Shown here: positions 52,794 through 63,504 of the stretch, piece after piece
How positions within the stretch are numbered: position 1 is the first letter of the stretch
Layout: every line of letters begins with the position of its first letter
Assembly: GCF_031426495.1 (NCBI RefSeq)
Contig: NZ_JANPLK010000019.1
Span: 1 to 64,000, forward strand
Source of the DNA: Gemmatimonas sp.
GTDB taxonomy: Bacteria > Gemmatimonadota > Gemmatimonadetes > Gemmatimonadales > Gemmatimonadaceae
Direction: 5' to 3'
Length of the DNA stretch: 64,000 nucleotides
Notes under the pieces: generated by a model
What the model was told of the DNA's origin: nothing
Database searches by the model: none
What the model saw: the letters and a program-made list of their open reading frames with translations, nothing else
Translations under genes and position numbers: made by a program

Positions 52794-53258
52794 ATGTTAC
52801 CGATGCACCTTTCGCGCCGCACCGACGGCCTGCGCCAACGTCGACGCGGCGCGACGCTGGTCGAGCAGCTGTGGCTGCTCGTGCTCACTGGCGCCCTCGC
52901 CGCGCTCGCGATCACGTCGGGGGGCAAGCTGTTCGCGGCCCTCGATGTGGCGATGGCTGCCCAGGAAACTGTCGACCTGCTCGCACTGGCGCGTGATCAC
53001 GCCATTGCCACCGGCGGCCGGACTGCGGTGCGCTTCGATGTGACCGGCACGCGTGTCGTCGTGCACGCGGGCCGCGACACCATCGCCGTGGGCGACTTCC
53101 ATGGCAGCGGACTCACGCTCGAGGCCACGCGCGACTCGCTCAGCTATGCGCCATCAGGATTGGGCGTGGGGGCCGCGAATCTGCGACTCGTTCTTAAGCG
53201 AAGCGCCCGAGCCGACACCATTACGGTGTCGCGTCTCGGGCGCGTGCAACGACGATAG
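52794..53258 (+). CDS. Type IV pilin-like / GspH-type pseudopilin
   Basis: 154 residues from the ATG at 52794; ATGs at 52746 and 52803 are also in frame. The prepilin signal RRRGATLVEQLWLLVLTGALAALAI has a basic leader, a Gly before the cleavage site and a Glu at +5, as PilD-processed pilins have. The mature part looks like GspH/FimT (MAAQETVDLLALARDHAIATGGRTAVRFDV, then beta strands). Probably a minor pseudopilin. No other pilus gene is in the window, so its complex is elsewhere. Convergent with the DEAD-box helicase gene. Confidence 0.78.
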   Translation: MLPMHLSRRTDGLRQRRRGATLVEQLWLLVLTGALAALAITSGGKLFAALDVAMAAQETVDLLALARDHAIATGGRTAVRFDVTGTRVVVHAGRDTIAVGDFHGSGLTLEATRDSLSYAPSGLGVGAANLRLVLKRSARADTITVSRLGRVQRR

Positions 53259-53263
53259 CAACG

Positions 53264-53299
53264 GCCGACGCAACCGCCGACGCAACCGCCGACGCAACC
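53264..53299 (+). repeat. Three tandem copies of GCCGACGCAACC
   Basis: Exact 12-bp unit repeated three times between the stops of two convergent genes (53258 and 53308). Too short to be coding between these stops. Probably replication slippage; a possible VNTR. Confidence 0.85.
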
Positions 53300-53307
53300 G
53301 CCTCGAA

Positions 53308-54468
53308 TCAGGTGCCGAAGTCGAAGCCCGGCACGCTCACGCGCGGAATTTCCTGACCGATGGTCCGCTCGATCGTGCGCACCATGCCGATGTCTTCGGC
53401 CGCCATGAAGGTGTAGGCATCGCCGGTGCTGGCGGCGCGGCCAGTACGGCCGATCCGGTGCACGTAGTCTTCCGGCTGCTGCGGTACGTCATAGTTGATC
53501 ACGTGCGTGATGCCGGAGATGTCGAGACCCCGCTGCGCGATGTCGGTGGCCACCAACACGCGCAACTTGCCCGACTTGAAGTCTTCGAGCGCCGCCATGC
53601 GTTCGCGCTGGGACTTGTCGGCATGCATCGCGCCCGCCTTCACGCCGGCCTTCTCGAGATCCTGCACCACGCGATCGGCGCCGCTCTTCGTGCGCGTGAA
53701 CACCAGCACCGAGTCGTGCGCCTTCTTCGTGAGCAGATGCACGAGCAGATCATTCTTGAGATGACGCGGTACCGGGTACACCGCGTGCGTCACCGTGGTC
53801 GCGGCCGACGAACGCCGACCGACCTGCACCACGACGGGCTTGCGGAGATACTTGCGCGCGAGCGCCTCGACCTCGGGCGGCATGGTGGCGCTGAACAGCA
53901 GCGTCTGCCGGTAGCGCGGGACCTGTTCGACGATGCGATTGAGCTGCGGCGCAAAGCCCATGTCGAGCATGCGGTCCGCTTCGTCGAGTACCAACGTCTC
54001 GAGATACGAGAAGTCGACGTTGCGTTTCTCGAGATGGTCCAGCAAGCGTCCCGGCGTGGCGACGACCACGTCGACGCCGGCGCGCAGCGCGCGTTCCTGC
54101 GGCTCGTAGCCGACGCCGCCGAACACGGGGATGACGTCTACCGGCGCGTACTTGGAATACTTGCGGACACTCTCCTCCACTTGGAGACAGAGCTCGCGGG
54201 TGGGGGTGAGCACGAGGACGCGCGTCCGACGCGGTCCGCCCAGCAGTCGATGCACCATCGGCAGCGTGAAGCTGGCGGTCTTGCCGGTGCCCGTCTGGGC
54301 GAGGCCGATCAGATCGCGACCTTTCAGCGCGAGCGGAATGGCATCGCGCTGAATGGGCGTGGGACGCTCGTAGCCGGCATCGGAGAGCGCGGCGAGCAAG
54401 GGTTGGGCGAGGCCCAGATCGGCGAACGTTGTGTCGTCGATCAGCGTGTCAGGGTCGATTGCAGTCAT
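53308..54468 (-). CDS. DEAD-box ATP-dependent RNA helicase (RhlE-like)
   Basis: 386 residues. All DEAD-box motifs are in order: Q motif region GYERPTPIQ, AQTGTGKT, PTRELCLQ, ATPGRL, VLDEADRMLDMGF, SATMP, and motif VI HRIGRTGR. Compact core without extra C-terminal domains. Unwinds RNA during ribosome assembly, mRNA decay or cold growth. Length is close to minimal RhlE-type helicases. Single gene between the pseudopilin (convergent) and the 418-residue gene upstream on the same strand (41 bp). Confidence 0.94.
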   Translation of the reverse strand: MTAIDPDTLIDDTTFADLGLAQPLLAALSDAGYERPTPIQRDAIPLALKGRDLIGLAQTGTGKTASFTLPMVHRLLGGPRRTRVLVLTPTRELCLQVEESVRKYSKYAPVDVIPVFGGVGYEPQERALRAGVDVVVATPGRLLDHLEKRNVDFSYLETLVLDEADRMLDMGFAPQLNRIVEQVPRYRQTLLFSATMPPEVEALARKYLRKPVVVQVGRRSSAATTVTHAVYPVPRHLKNDLLVHLLTKKAHDSVLVFTRTKSGADRVVQDLEKAGVKAGAMHADKSQRERMAALEDFKSGKLRVLVATDIAQRGLDISGITHVINYDVPQQPEDYVHRIGRTGRAASTGDAYTFMAAEDIGMVRTIERTIGQEIPRVSVPGFDFGT

Positions 54469-54509
54469 GTGTTGACCGGAAAGCTAATCGGTCGGGCCGT
54501 ACGGGAAGC

Positions 54510-55766
54510 CTAGAGCAGCTCGATCTCTCGACCGCTCAGCTGGGCGATCAAGGCAAGCCGAAAGGTGACGTCGGCGGAAAAGGCCGAGTCGGTGGGCTCG
54601 CCGAAGGTCGGATCGGAGAGCGGAAGGAGCGGCCACGACCACACGGGCACGCGCTCCGGCATCACGACCGAGCGCGGCGGGGTCCACACGTGCTTGCGGT
54701 CGCGGTCGTCCAACAGGCGATCGAGCAGCTTGCACCACCCATCGTGCTTCTTGAGAAAGCCGATGCGGGCCATGACCTCGAGCCAGCCCAGCGACGAGGC
54801 CATATCGGCATCCATCGCGTTGCGGGTGGGCAGCAGGTCGCCCAGCACCAGATGCGGCTGTTCGAGAAGATGCGGCCCCACCTGCTGCACCGGCTGCTGG
54901 CGCGGCCACGGCTGCGTGAGATAGGTGTACAGCCGATCCATGAACTCGTAGTGCTCGCTGCGGAAATGGGGCATGTAGCCCAGCATCACCAGCAGGTGAA
55001 ACGATGGGGCCGTGACCTCGGCCGGGAGCACATGCTGGTTGCCCAGACGGATCCACGGCTTCTGTGCCAACGGTGACTTGAGGAACGTCATGACCCGATC
55101 CACCAATCGTCGGGCTGCCCCGCGGAGCCGCGGATCGCTCTCATACCCCGCCTGCGCCAGCGCCGCAGCCGCCCCCTCGCGCAACAACAATCGCCCACGC
55201 TTGATCAGATCGTCGTCCCACTCCTTCGGCATCATCTCGGCCAGAAACGACGGATCATCGTCCTCGGCCAACAGACGGAACAGGAGCCGCTTGGTCGAGC
55301 TTAACGCCGGGCTCTCGGGGTCCCACCCAAGCTCCAGCAGCCGACGGTAGGCCGGAATCGTACCGATGCCTTCCAGGGACAACCCAGCAGGCACGGTGAG
55401 CATGCCCCCGGGCCACTGTCCGTCCCCATCCTGCATGAGCAGCAGGTGCCATCCCTGCCGGCTCGCATAGGGAAGTGTCGCCCACCCCGCTTCAGCGGCC
55501 GCTTTCGGCCAGAAGGCCTTCGTGGCGCGGAACTGTACCGACGGTGACGCGGTACGGAGCAACCGACTCATGGGAACCGTGACCGGTCCCGGCGGCGGCG
55601 GGGGCGCCGGCATCGGCTGGTACAGCGAGAGGCGCACGTCCGGAGGGACCGGCTGCGAATCAGGCAAAGGTAGCGGCGATATCGAGGGCGGAAGCGTCAC
55701 AATTCTGCAATTGTACCCCTCAGCCGACGTTCCGCCAGAGGTCGAGGGACGAACAGCACCGTTCAT
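54510..55766 (-). CDS. Hypothetical protein (418 aa), helical C-terminal part
   Basis: From an ATG at 55764-55766, with GAGA 8 nt upstream. The first 65 residues are Pro-rich (PPSISPLPLPDSQPVPP, PAPPPPPGP) and may be a linker or, if translation starts later (ATG at 55569-55571), be absent. The rest is helical, Trp-rich sequence with repeated QDGDGQWPGGM, WLEVMARIGFLKKHDGWCKLLDRL and VWTPPRSVVMPERVPVWSWP, which looks like the inside of an alpha/alpha-barrel prenyltransferase-type fold. No family can be named. Membrane segments are absent. Confidence 0.7.
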   Translation of the reverse strand: MNGAVRPSTSGGTSAEGYNCRIVTLPPSISPLPLPDSQPVPPDVRLSLYQPMPAPPPPPGPVTVPMSRLLRTASPSVQFRATKAFWPKAAAEAGWATLPYASRQGWHLLLMQDGDGQWPGGMLTVPAGLSLEGIGTIPAYRRLLELGWDPESPALSSTKRLLFRLLAEDDDPSFLAEMMPKEWDDDLIKRGRLLLREGAAAALAQAGYESDPRLRGAARRLVDRVMTFLKSPLAQKPWIRLGNQHVLPAEVTAPSFHLLVMLGYMPHFRSEHYEFMDRLYTYLTQPWPRQQPVQQVGPHLLEQPHLVLGDLLPTRNAMDADMASSLGWLEVMARIGFLKKHDGWCKLLDRLLDDRDRKHVWTPPRSVVMPERVPVWSWPLLPLSDPTFGEPTDSAFSADVTFRLALIAQLSGREIELL

Positions 55767-55898
55767 AAGGCGATCTCATCTATAATCTTCTCTTTTGTCT
55801 TAACGCTTCTGCCAGCTCGAACGTCTACCCTGTGAGGTACGTCAGCGGCGTGACCGCGCCGTGGACGGTGCCGAACGACCCACCGAGCCCCCCTTCTC
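55767..55898 (+). promoter_or_regulatory. Divergent promoter region with a consensus -10
   Basis: 132 bp between two divergent starts. TATAAT at 55781-55786 is a perfect -10 hexamer on the plus strand, about 112 bp before the Spy-like start; no good -35 lies 17 bp upstream. On the minus strand GATTATAGATG, close to the other start, could serve the 418-residue gene. AT-rich here against a GC-rich genome. Confidence 0.4.
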
Positions 55899-56294
55899 AT
55901 GAAGAACACGATCCGCATGTTCGTTGCTGCGGCTGCCCTCGCGATCGCTGTACCCGCCTATGCCCAGGGCGGCGGTGGTGGCGGTGGCGGTGGCATGCAG
56001 ATGTCGCCCGCCGAGCGCATGGCTCGCCAGAAGGAACAGCTGTTCAAGGACATCACGCTCACGGCCGCGCAGTCGGCCAAGGTCGACACGATCATGATGC
56101 AGGCCGCCGCGAAGCAACAGGAAGCGATGGCGGCCGCGCGCAGCGGTGGTGGCGATATGGCCGCCATGCGCGAGTCGATGCAGAAGATGAACGCGGAACG
56201 CAACGAGGCGCTGAAGGCCGCGCTGACCGACGACCAGAAGAAGAAGTTCGACGAGAACGTCGCGGCCATACCGCAGCGCCGCGGCGGTCTCTGA
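55899..56294 (+). CDS. Periplasmic Spy/CpxP-like (LTXXQ) protein
   Basis: 131 residues. Signal peptide MKNTIRMFVAAAALAIAVPAYAQ, cleaved after the last Ala. A run of nine Gly follows, then an all-helical domain with two LTxxQ motifs: ITLTAAQSAKVDTI and AALTDDQKKKFDENV. Spy/CpxP relatives chaperone proteins in the periplasm and sense envelope stress. Small size and Met-rich helices fit. Ends 24 bp before a strong terminator. Confidence 0.85.
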   Translation: MKNTIRMFVAAAALAIAVPAYAQGGGGGGGGGMQMSPAERMARQKEQLFKDITLTAAQSAKVDTIMMQAAAKQQEAMAAARSGGGDMAAMRESMQKMNAERNEALKAALTDDQKKKFDENVAAIPQRRGGL

Positions 56295-56317
56295 CCGACA
56301 CCGCAGGATGTGGGACC

Positions 56318-56352
56318 AAGCGGGGGGTGCCAGTCGGCATCCCCCGCTTTTC
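56318..56352 (+). terminator. Rho-independent terminator after the Spy-like gene
   Basis: Fourteen-bp stem (56318-56331 with 56336-56349, one G-U) capped by AGTC and followed by TTTTC. GC-rich stem plus T-tract is the classic form, in the plus-strand direction. Confidence 0.88.
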
Positions 56353-56448
56353 GTCGTCCCGCGGCGGAATCGCTTGTTCCGCGACGCCGTGCAGTCGAGA
56401 TTGACTGCGGCTCATGTCTGCTCTCTCCGCCTCCCCTAGCCAGCGCTG

Positions 56449-57303
56449 ATGCGCGGCGAGTTCGTCGATCTGGGGGGCGTACGCCTCTACTGCTATGCAT
56501 TCGGCGAGCGCGGCGTCGGTGAGCCGATCGTCCTGATCCACGGCGCTTTCACGTCGTCGCACTTGTGGCAGGATGTCCTGCCACGGTTGCCCAAGGGACA
56601 TCGCGTGCTGGTGCTGGATCTGCTCGGACACGGCCGAAGCGACCCGCCCGGTACGCACCCCATGACGGTCGCCGGTCACGCCACGCGCGTCGCCGCGTTG
56701 CTCGACGTGCTTGGCGTACGACGGGCCTCCCTCGTGGGCCACGGGATGGGTGCCGCCATCGCGGCCGTGGTGGCGCACGAACACCCGGAGCGCGTGGCGC
56801 ACCTCCTGCTCGTGAACCCCACGATGATCGGCTGTCAGTCCGGCGACGTGGCCTTGAGTCGCCGTGTCGCGCGTCTGGTGCCCTTCCTCCCGCTCTGGCG
56901 TCGCCTGTCGCCGGGCTGGCTGGCCTCGGCGCTCCACTCCGCGCTACTTCCCTGCTACGCCCATCGCGACGTTGGCGCGCGGTCGCTCGATCTCTACCTC
57001 AAAAGCTTCCGGACCCGCGACGGACGTGGTTCGGCCATCGCCCAGCTGTCGGCTCTCGCCGCCTCACGCGGCGATACCACCGCCGCCCTCGCGCCCGGCG
57101 CGATCACCTGCCCCGTGCTGCTCGCCACCGCGACTGCCGATCCGTTCGTACCTACGGTCCGCGCCGTCCGACTCGGCGAAGCACTCCGTCTCGCGGCACC
57201 GAACGGGGTCGAGCTCCGCGAACTCCCCGGCGTTGCCCACGTGGCCCCCGAAGAAGCACCCGACCGACTCGGTGCCCTCGTGGCGGAACTCCTGACCCGC
57301 TGA
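56449..57303 (+). CDS. Alpha/beta hydrolase fold protein lacking the nucleophilic serine
   Basis: 284 residues. The fold is clear: LIHGAFTSSHLWQDVLPRL with the HG oxyanion region, LDLLGHGRSDPP, the nucleophile-elbow region and the C-terminal PGVAHVAPEEAPDRL with a His. In the elbow the sequence is VGHGMGAAIAAVV: Gly99 (codon GGG) stands where GxSxG has Ser. The acid is in TADPFVPT. If this is the true sequence, the protein is probably not a hydrolase in the usual way and may bind rather than cleave its ligand. Upstream of a small TPR gene, 49 bp apart. Confidence 0.85.
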   Translation: MRGEFVDLGGVRLYCYAFGERGVGEPIVLIHGAFTSSHLWQDVLPRLPKGHRVLVLDLLGHGRSDPPGTHPMTVAGHATRVAALLDVLGVRRASLVGHGMGAAIAAVVAHEHPERVAHLLLVNPTMIGCQSGDVALSRRVARLVPFLPLWRRLSPGWLASALHSALLPCYAHRDVGARSLDLYLKSFRTRDGRGSAIAQLSALAASRGDTTAALAPGAITCPVLLATATADPFVPTVRAVRLGEALRLAAPNGVELRELPGVAHVAPEEAPDRLGALVAELLTR

Positions 57304-57352
57304 ATTGTCAGAGAGTGCTCCGCGTCACGTCCCTTCCACCCGCCCGTTTCTC

Positions 57353-57655
57353 ATGACAGATCGCCTCGCCACCATGCGCGTCATGGCTGCCAAGCAGCCG
57401 ACGAATCCCCTCGCCCGCTTCGGTCTCGCCAACGAGCTGCTCAAGGCCGGCCTGCTGGACGAAGCTGAGGTGGAGCTGGCCGCGTATCTCGCGCTGCACG
57501 ACGATGAAGGCAACGGCTGGCTGCGATACGCCGATACCCTGCACGCCCTCGGCAAACAGGACGCCGCCCGCGCGGCCTGCGACAAAGGCACTGAGGCCGC
57601 GACACGGCACGGACACGCGACGCTGGTCTCGGAATTCGAAGAGCGGGAGTACTGA
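57353..57655 (+). CDS. Small TPR-like protein
   Basis: 100 residues from the ATG at 57353. Two to three tetratricopeptide-like helical repeats: NPLARFGLANELLKAGLLDEAEVELAAYLALHDDEGNGW and LRYADTLHALGKQDAARAACDKG. TPRs mediate protein contacts; the partner is unknown. Immediately followed, 31 bp after the stop, by a large palindrome. Longer in-frame reading upstream is Ser/Pro-rich and less convincing. Confidence 0.75.
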   Translation: MTDRLATMRVMAAKQPTNPLARFGLANELLKAGLLDEAEVELAAYLALHDDEGNGWLRYADTLHALGKQDAARAACDKGTEAATRHGHATLVSEFEEREY

Positions 57656-57685
57656 ACCGCGCGGATTTCGCGGATTCAGTAGACA

Positions 57686-57881
57686 GTGTTCAGAACTCTG
57701 GCGTCAGACGTTGTATAGCGGTCAGAATTCAGCAAAAGCAGTCCACAGTACCGAGGCGTTTGGTTCAGTGTTGAGTACGCACGCTGCCTCCGACGGCACT
57801 CCATCAAACGCCTCGCGACTGTGGACTGTCGTTGCTCGACTCCGAACACTATATGAAGTCTGACGCCAGAACTCTGAACAC
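57686..57881. repeat. 196-bp imperfect palindrome between convergent genes
   Basis: Arms of about 77 bases (57686-57762 and 57805-57881) with a 42-nt central loop. Strong matches include CTGGCGTCAGAC with GTCTGACGCCAG, CAGTCCACAGT with ACTGTGGACTG and CGAGGCGTTTG with CAAACGCCTCG. Lies between the stop of the TPR gene (57655) and the stop of the kinase gene (57897), both reading toward it. It could fold into a long hairpin RNA from either side. Size and symmetry resemble a MITE-like element. Confidence 0.85.
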
Positions 57882-57896
57882 AGATCACTTAGCAGT

Positions 57897-60272
57897 TTAC
57901 AGTTTCCGCATCTCGTCCGCCGCGCTGATCACGTGCCCCAGGTCTCTCGACAGCGCTCTCGCTTCCTGCGTCGCATTCGTGACATCGTTGATCGCCGCGC
58001 CCACACCCATCGTGCGCAGCTTCACGATATCGAGGCGCAACGAGCGCAGCGCCATCGACGCGCTGTCGAGTTGCCGTTGCATCGTTTCGCGGCGCGCCAC
58101 GAGTTCCTGCAACGACGACAGCTGCCGCGTGAGCAGCGTGAGTCGACGTTCGCGATCCGGCGCCTGCTCCGGCTCGGCCTGCACGGAGGCGACGCGCGAC
58201 TCGAGTTGTGTGAGCGCATCCTTTGGTAGATCGCGCTGCAACCGTTCGAGTCCACCGGCGAGCGCACTGATGCGTTCGAGTAGCGCATCAGCCGTGGGCT
58301 CCACATCCGGCACCAACGACTTGTCGGCGTCCGAGAGTTTCGCCGTGACGTCCTTGATGGTCACTCGATCGTCCACCGCGTTGCGCAGCAACTCACCGTA
58401 CGCCGACGCCAGCAACTGATCGCCGGCGACGAGCGCGAGCTGCTCACGCATCTTTACCTCATACGGGCGATCGTCCGACGACGCGGCAATCGCCTGCCAC
58501 GAGCCGTTCCACGCGTCACCCGCCGACACACCGAGCCGACGCAGGCGCATGAAATCGCGAGCCAGCATCTGCGCGCTGGCCAGCGCCGCAAGTCCGGCAC
58601 CAACCATCGGAATGATCAACGGCCTGAGATCCAACGAGGCGCCGATCACGAGGCTGCCAAGCGAAACGGCGGCCGCCCCCATCAACCACTTCGCGTGCTT
58701 CACGAACGCGCGCGACGCGTCGGCAATGCGCGCCGGCTTGCTACGCGGATCGCTGTCCGGCTTCGGCGCCGACTCGCCCCCGAAGATGCGTCCCAGCGTG
58801 ATCCCACGTCGACGCAATCGGATGTACCGGCCGAGCACGCCCAAGCCCATGCCCATCGATGGGAAAATGGCCCACGGAAAAGCTGGGCTGGTCGACGCGT
58901 TGATGACGCCGAGGAACACAATCATGCCCGCCGTCCAGAGCATCTGCCCCTTGAAGCGCTCGATCACGTCTTCGTCGCTACGCCACGCACTGGTCGCATC
59001 GCCGTATTGATCGTTCCACTGCGACTGCACGTCGCGTCGCTGCTGGCGCACCGCGACGCGCCAATCCTGCATCGCTTCCTTTGAGGCGCGATTCCACTCG
59101 CGCACCTGTTCGCGCGGTGCGCCGGGCGGCAGCGGCGGCAGCGCGGGCATGGGCGGCAACGCGCCCGGCGCGGGATACGATCGAGGGGCGGGCGCCGGAG
59201 CCAGCACGTTGCGCGGCGCCCAATCTTCCGATCGATGCCCATAGCGTGCGTCTTCGCGAAGTTCCGGCGTGCGGGCGCCCGGTGTCCCGGTGTAGCGCAC
59301 TGGAGCCGGCGCCGGCGGGTACAGCGGGGCCGGCGCGGGCGGCGCGTAGGCGCGGTGCGCGCCCGTGTGCAACGAGCCGTCGCGCTGCGCTTTGCGCAGG
59401 GCATCGCGCAGCTGCAGCGCGTTATCCCATCGGTCCTGCGGACGCTTGGCCAGGCACCGCTCGAGAATCTCCACCAGCGCGTGCGGGGCATCCGGACGCA
59501 CTACGCGAATCGGCATCGGCGTTTCGCTCACGTGCTTCATGAGCATGGCCGGTGTGGTCGTCGCCTCGAACGGCAAGCGTCCCGCCAGCATCAGATACCC
59601 GACGACGCCGAGCGAATAGATGTCGCTGCGACCATCGATCTCGCGATCGCCGGTCGCCTGCTCGGGACTCATGAACGCCGGCGTACCCACGGCAATGCCC
59701 GTCTGCGTGAGGCGTGAGCCACTTTCGGCCGCTCGGGCTATGCCGAAGTCGGTGACCATCCCGCGGCCGGAATCTTTGTCGATCAGCACGTTGTCCGGCT
59801 TCACATCACGATGCACGACGCCGCAGGCGTGCGCGTAGGCCAGCGCGTCGGCCACCTGCTCCAGCATCTGCGCGATGTACTCGAAACTCGGCCGCGGGTC
59901 GCGCACGATGCGCGCCGCCAGGCTCTCACCCTTCACCAGCGCCATCGCGAAGCACACGAGGCCGCCTTCCTCGTGCACCGCATAGATCGGCACGATGTGC
60001 GGATGATTGAGCCGCGCCGCCGTCTGGGCTTCGCGCACGAAGCGCTCGCGCACGTCACCGCGAAACGCGAGCTCCGGCGGCAGCACCTTGAGCGCGACGG
60101 GCCGTTGCAGGCGGACGTCTTCGGCGGCATACACCACCGCCATGCCACCGCGACCGACTTCCTGCTCGATAAGATACAGGTCGCCGACCGCGGCGGTCAC
60201 GCGGTCGCGCAGCAGATTCGATTCGGCCTGTGTTTCGGCCGCCTTCATGGCCGCGCGCTGACCGTCAGGCAT
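57897..60272 (-). CDS. Ser/Thr protein kinase with 2TM domain and C-terminal coiled coil
   Basis: 791 residues. Kinase domain (about 35-290): VGRGGMAVVY, Lys62 in VALKVL, HRDVKPDN with Asp156, DFG Asp175, MSPEQATG. A Pro/Ala-rich linker (about 305-395) precedes a helical part and a two-segment membrane region (about 450-495 and 537-575) like the 2TM domain. The C-terminus is coiled coil and includes LRLDIVKLRTMGVGAAIND. All catalytic residues are intact. Starts 12 nt after the stop of the similar kinase upstream, so the two are a co-transcribed pair. Confidence 0.93.
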   Translation of the reverse strand: MPDGQRAAMKAAETQAESNLLRDRVTAAVGDLYLIEQEVGRGGMAVVYAAEDVRLQRPVALKVLPPELAFRGDVRERFVREAQTAARLNHPHIVPIYAVHEEGGLVCFAMALVKGESLAARIVRDPRPSFEYIAQMLEQVADALAYAHACGVVHRDVKPDNVLIDKDSGRGMVTDFGIARAAESGSRLTQTGIAVGTPAFMSPEQATGDREIDGRSDIYSLGVVGYLMLAGRLPFEATTTPAMLMKHVSETPMPIRVVRPDAPHALVEILERCLAKRPQDRWDNALQLRDALRKAQRDGSLHTGAHRAYAPPAPAPLYPPAPAPVRYTGTPGARTPELREDARYGHRSEDWAPRNVLAPAPAPRSYPAPGALPPMPALPPLPPGAPREQVREWNRASKEAMQDWRVAVRQQRRDVQSQWNDQYGDATSAWRSDEDVIERFKGQMLWTAGMIVFLGVINASTSPAFPWAIFPSMGMGLGVLGRYIRLRRRGITLGRIFGGESAPKPDSDPRSKPARIADASRAFVKHAKWLMGAAAVSLGSLVIGASLDLRPLIIPMVGAGLAALASAQMLARDFMRLRRLGVSAGDAWNGSWQAIAASSDDRPYEVKMREQLALVAGDQLLASAYGELLRNAVDDRVTIKDVTAKLSDADKSLVPDVEPTADALLERISALAGGLERLQRDLPKDALTQLESRVASVQAEPEQAPDRERRLTLLTRQLSSLQELVARRETMQRQLDSASMALRSLRLDIVKLRTMGVGAAINDVTNATQEARALSRDLGHVISAADEMRKL

Positions 60273-60284
60273 CAGGCGCTCGGC

Positions 60285-62399
<2,115 letters not shown>

Positions 62400-62636
62400 T
62401 CGCGTGGGAATCGGGGAAATCCTGAGGTACCGCTAGTGTAGCACGGGGGAATACGCAGCGACAGCACAGGCGGTCGGAAGACCTTACGTGACCAGGTCGC
62501 CGAAAAGTTGCAGAACGACACAAACACAGCCGTGCCTCTCGGCCCGCACTTTGCGAATCACCTTGGAACCGGCGGGCCGTGGCCCCCACAGGCTCCCGGT
62601 TACACCCCAGCTCAAGCCAAGGACGGAGAGCAGATC

Positions 62637-63314
62637 ATGACCGAACACACGCACCACGACGATGAGAATCGAGACCTGCCGGCAGGGACAGATCGTACTC
62701 CGCTGTCAGATCGCGAGAAGGCGGAGCAGAGGATAGGCGGCGGCTCCGGCGGGCTCGCCGGTATGGCTGCCGGCGCTGGCATCGGCTCCTTGGTCGGCCC
62801 GATCGGCACCATTATTGGGGCCCTCGGCGGAGTCGTCGGTGGGTGGTGGGCCGGCCGCGCCGCGATGAAATCCGACGATGGGTACAGTGTCGACGACGAC
62901 GACTTCTACCAGTCGCACTACGAGTCCTCGCGCACCCTCGGCAGCACCGGGCCGTCGTTTGACGCGACCCGTCCGGCCTATCAGCTCGGGCATATGGCGG
63001 GCATGAATCCGGACTACCGCGGCCAGAGCTTCGACGACGTGGAAACGCATCTGTCGACCGCGTATTCCACTGCTGGAACGGATGACTGGAACAGCGTGCG
63101 CGACTATGCTCGGGATGCGTATGGCCGCAGCCGAGACCGCGGAAGCAACGAGGCCTCGTCGACTCGCGCCACCGAGCAGACGCGCGACCTGCGCGACGGC
63201 TCCCGAGGGCTGGCGGATCGGGTTGTCGACGCCGCGGACGACCTCAAGGACCGCGTCGACGGCAATCCGGCAAGTCACGCCGGCCGGGATGCCACCGATC
63301 GCCCAGAGCGCTAG
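62637..63314 (+). CDS. Glycine-zipper protein with acidic hydrophilic C-terminus
   Basis: 225 residues from the ATG at 62637, preceded by GGAGAG at good spacing. Residues about 34-75 form a glycine-zipper hairpin (GGSGGLAGMAAGAGIGSLVGPIGTIIGALGGVVGGWWAG). The rest is charged and Asp/Ser/Arg-rich, with YESSRTLGSTGPSFDA and a helical end (LADRVVDAADDLKDRVDG). Such proteins sit in membranes or respond to stress; the exact role is unknown. A hairpin follows. The 237 bp between the divergent kinase start and this gene hold no other gene that I can support. Confidence 0.8.
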   Translation: MTEHTHHDDENRDLPAGTDRTPLSDREKAEQRIGGGSGGLAGMAAGAGIGSLVGPIGTIIGALGGVVGGWWAGRAAMKSDDGYSVDDDDFYQSHYESSRTLGSTGPSFDATRPAYQLGHMAGMNPDYRGQSFDDVETHLSTAYSTAGTDDWNSVRDYARDAYGRSRDRGSNEASSTRATEQTRDLRDGSRGLADRVVDAADDLKDRVDGNPASHAGRDATDRPER

Positions 63315-63348
63315 GCGATCTCGATCGACACCGCAGTAGGCTGGTTCC

Positions 63349-63378
63349 GCAGGCTGCCAAAGCAGCATGGCAGCCTGC
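63349..63378 (+). terminator. Stem-loop after the glycine-zipper gene
   Basis: Perfect 11-bp stem (GCAGGCTGCCA, 63349-63359, with 63368-63378) and an 8-nt loop, 34 nt after the stop. No T-tract. Likely terminator or 3'-end structure. Confidence 0.6.
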
Positions 63379-63504
63379 ACCGTGGCAGGACGCGAGGGGC
63401 GATCGGGCGAAACGCGGGGCAATCCTGCCGAGATGGCGTGAACTCCACGGTTCGGATTGTGCCCACTGACTAGCGGTATTCCTCTTCCAACAGGATCGTA
63501 CGTC

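Noticed and set aside
57686..57881. Insertion sequence remnant with transposase
   Set aside because: No transposase-like frame in or beside the palindrome; only the inverted structure is present.
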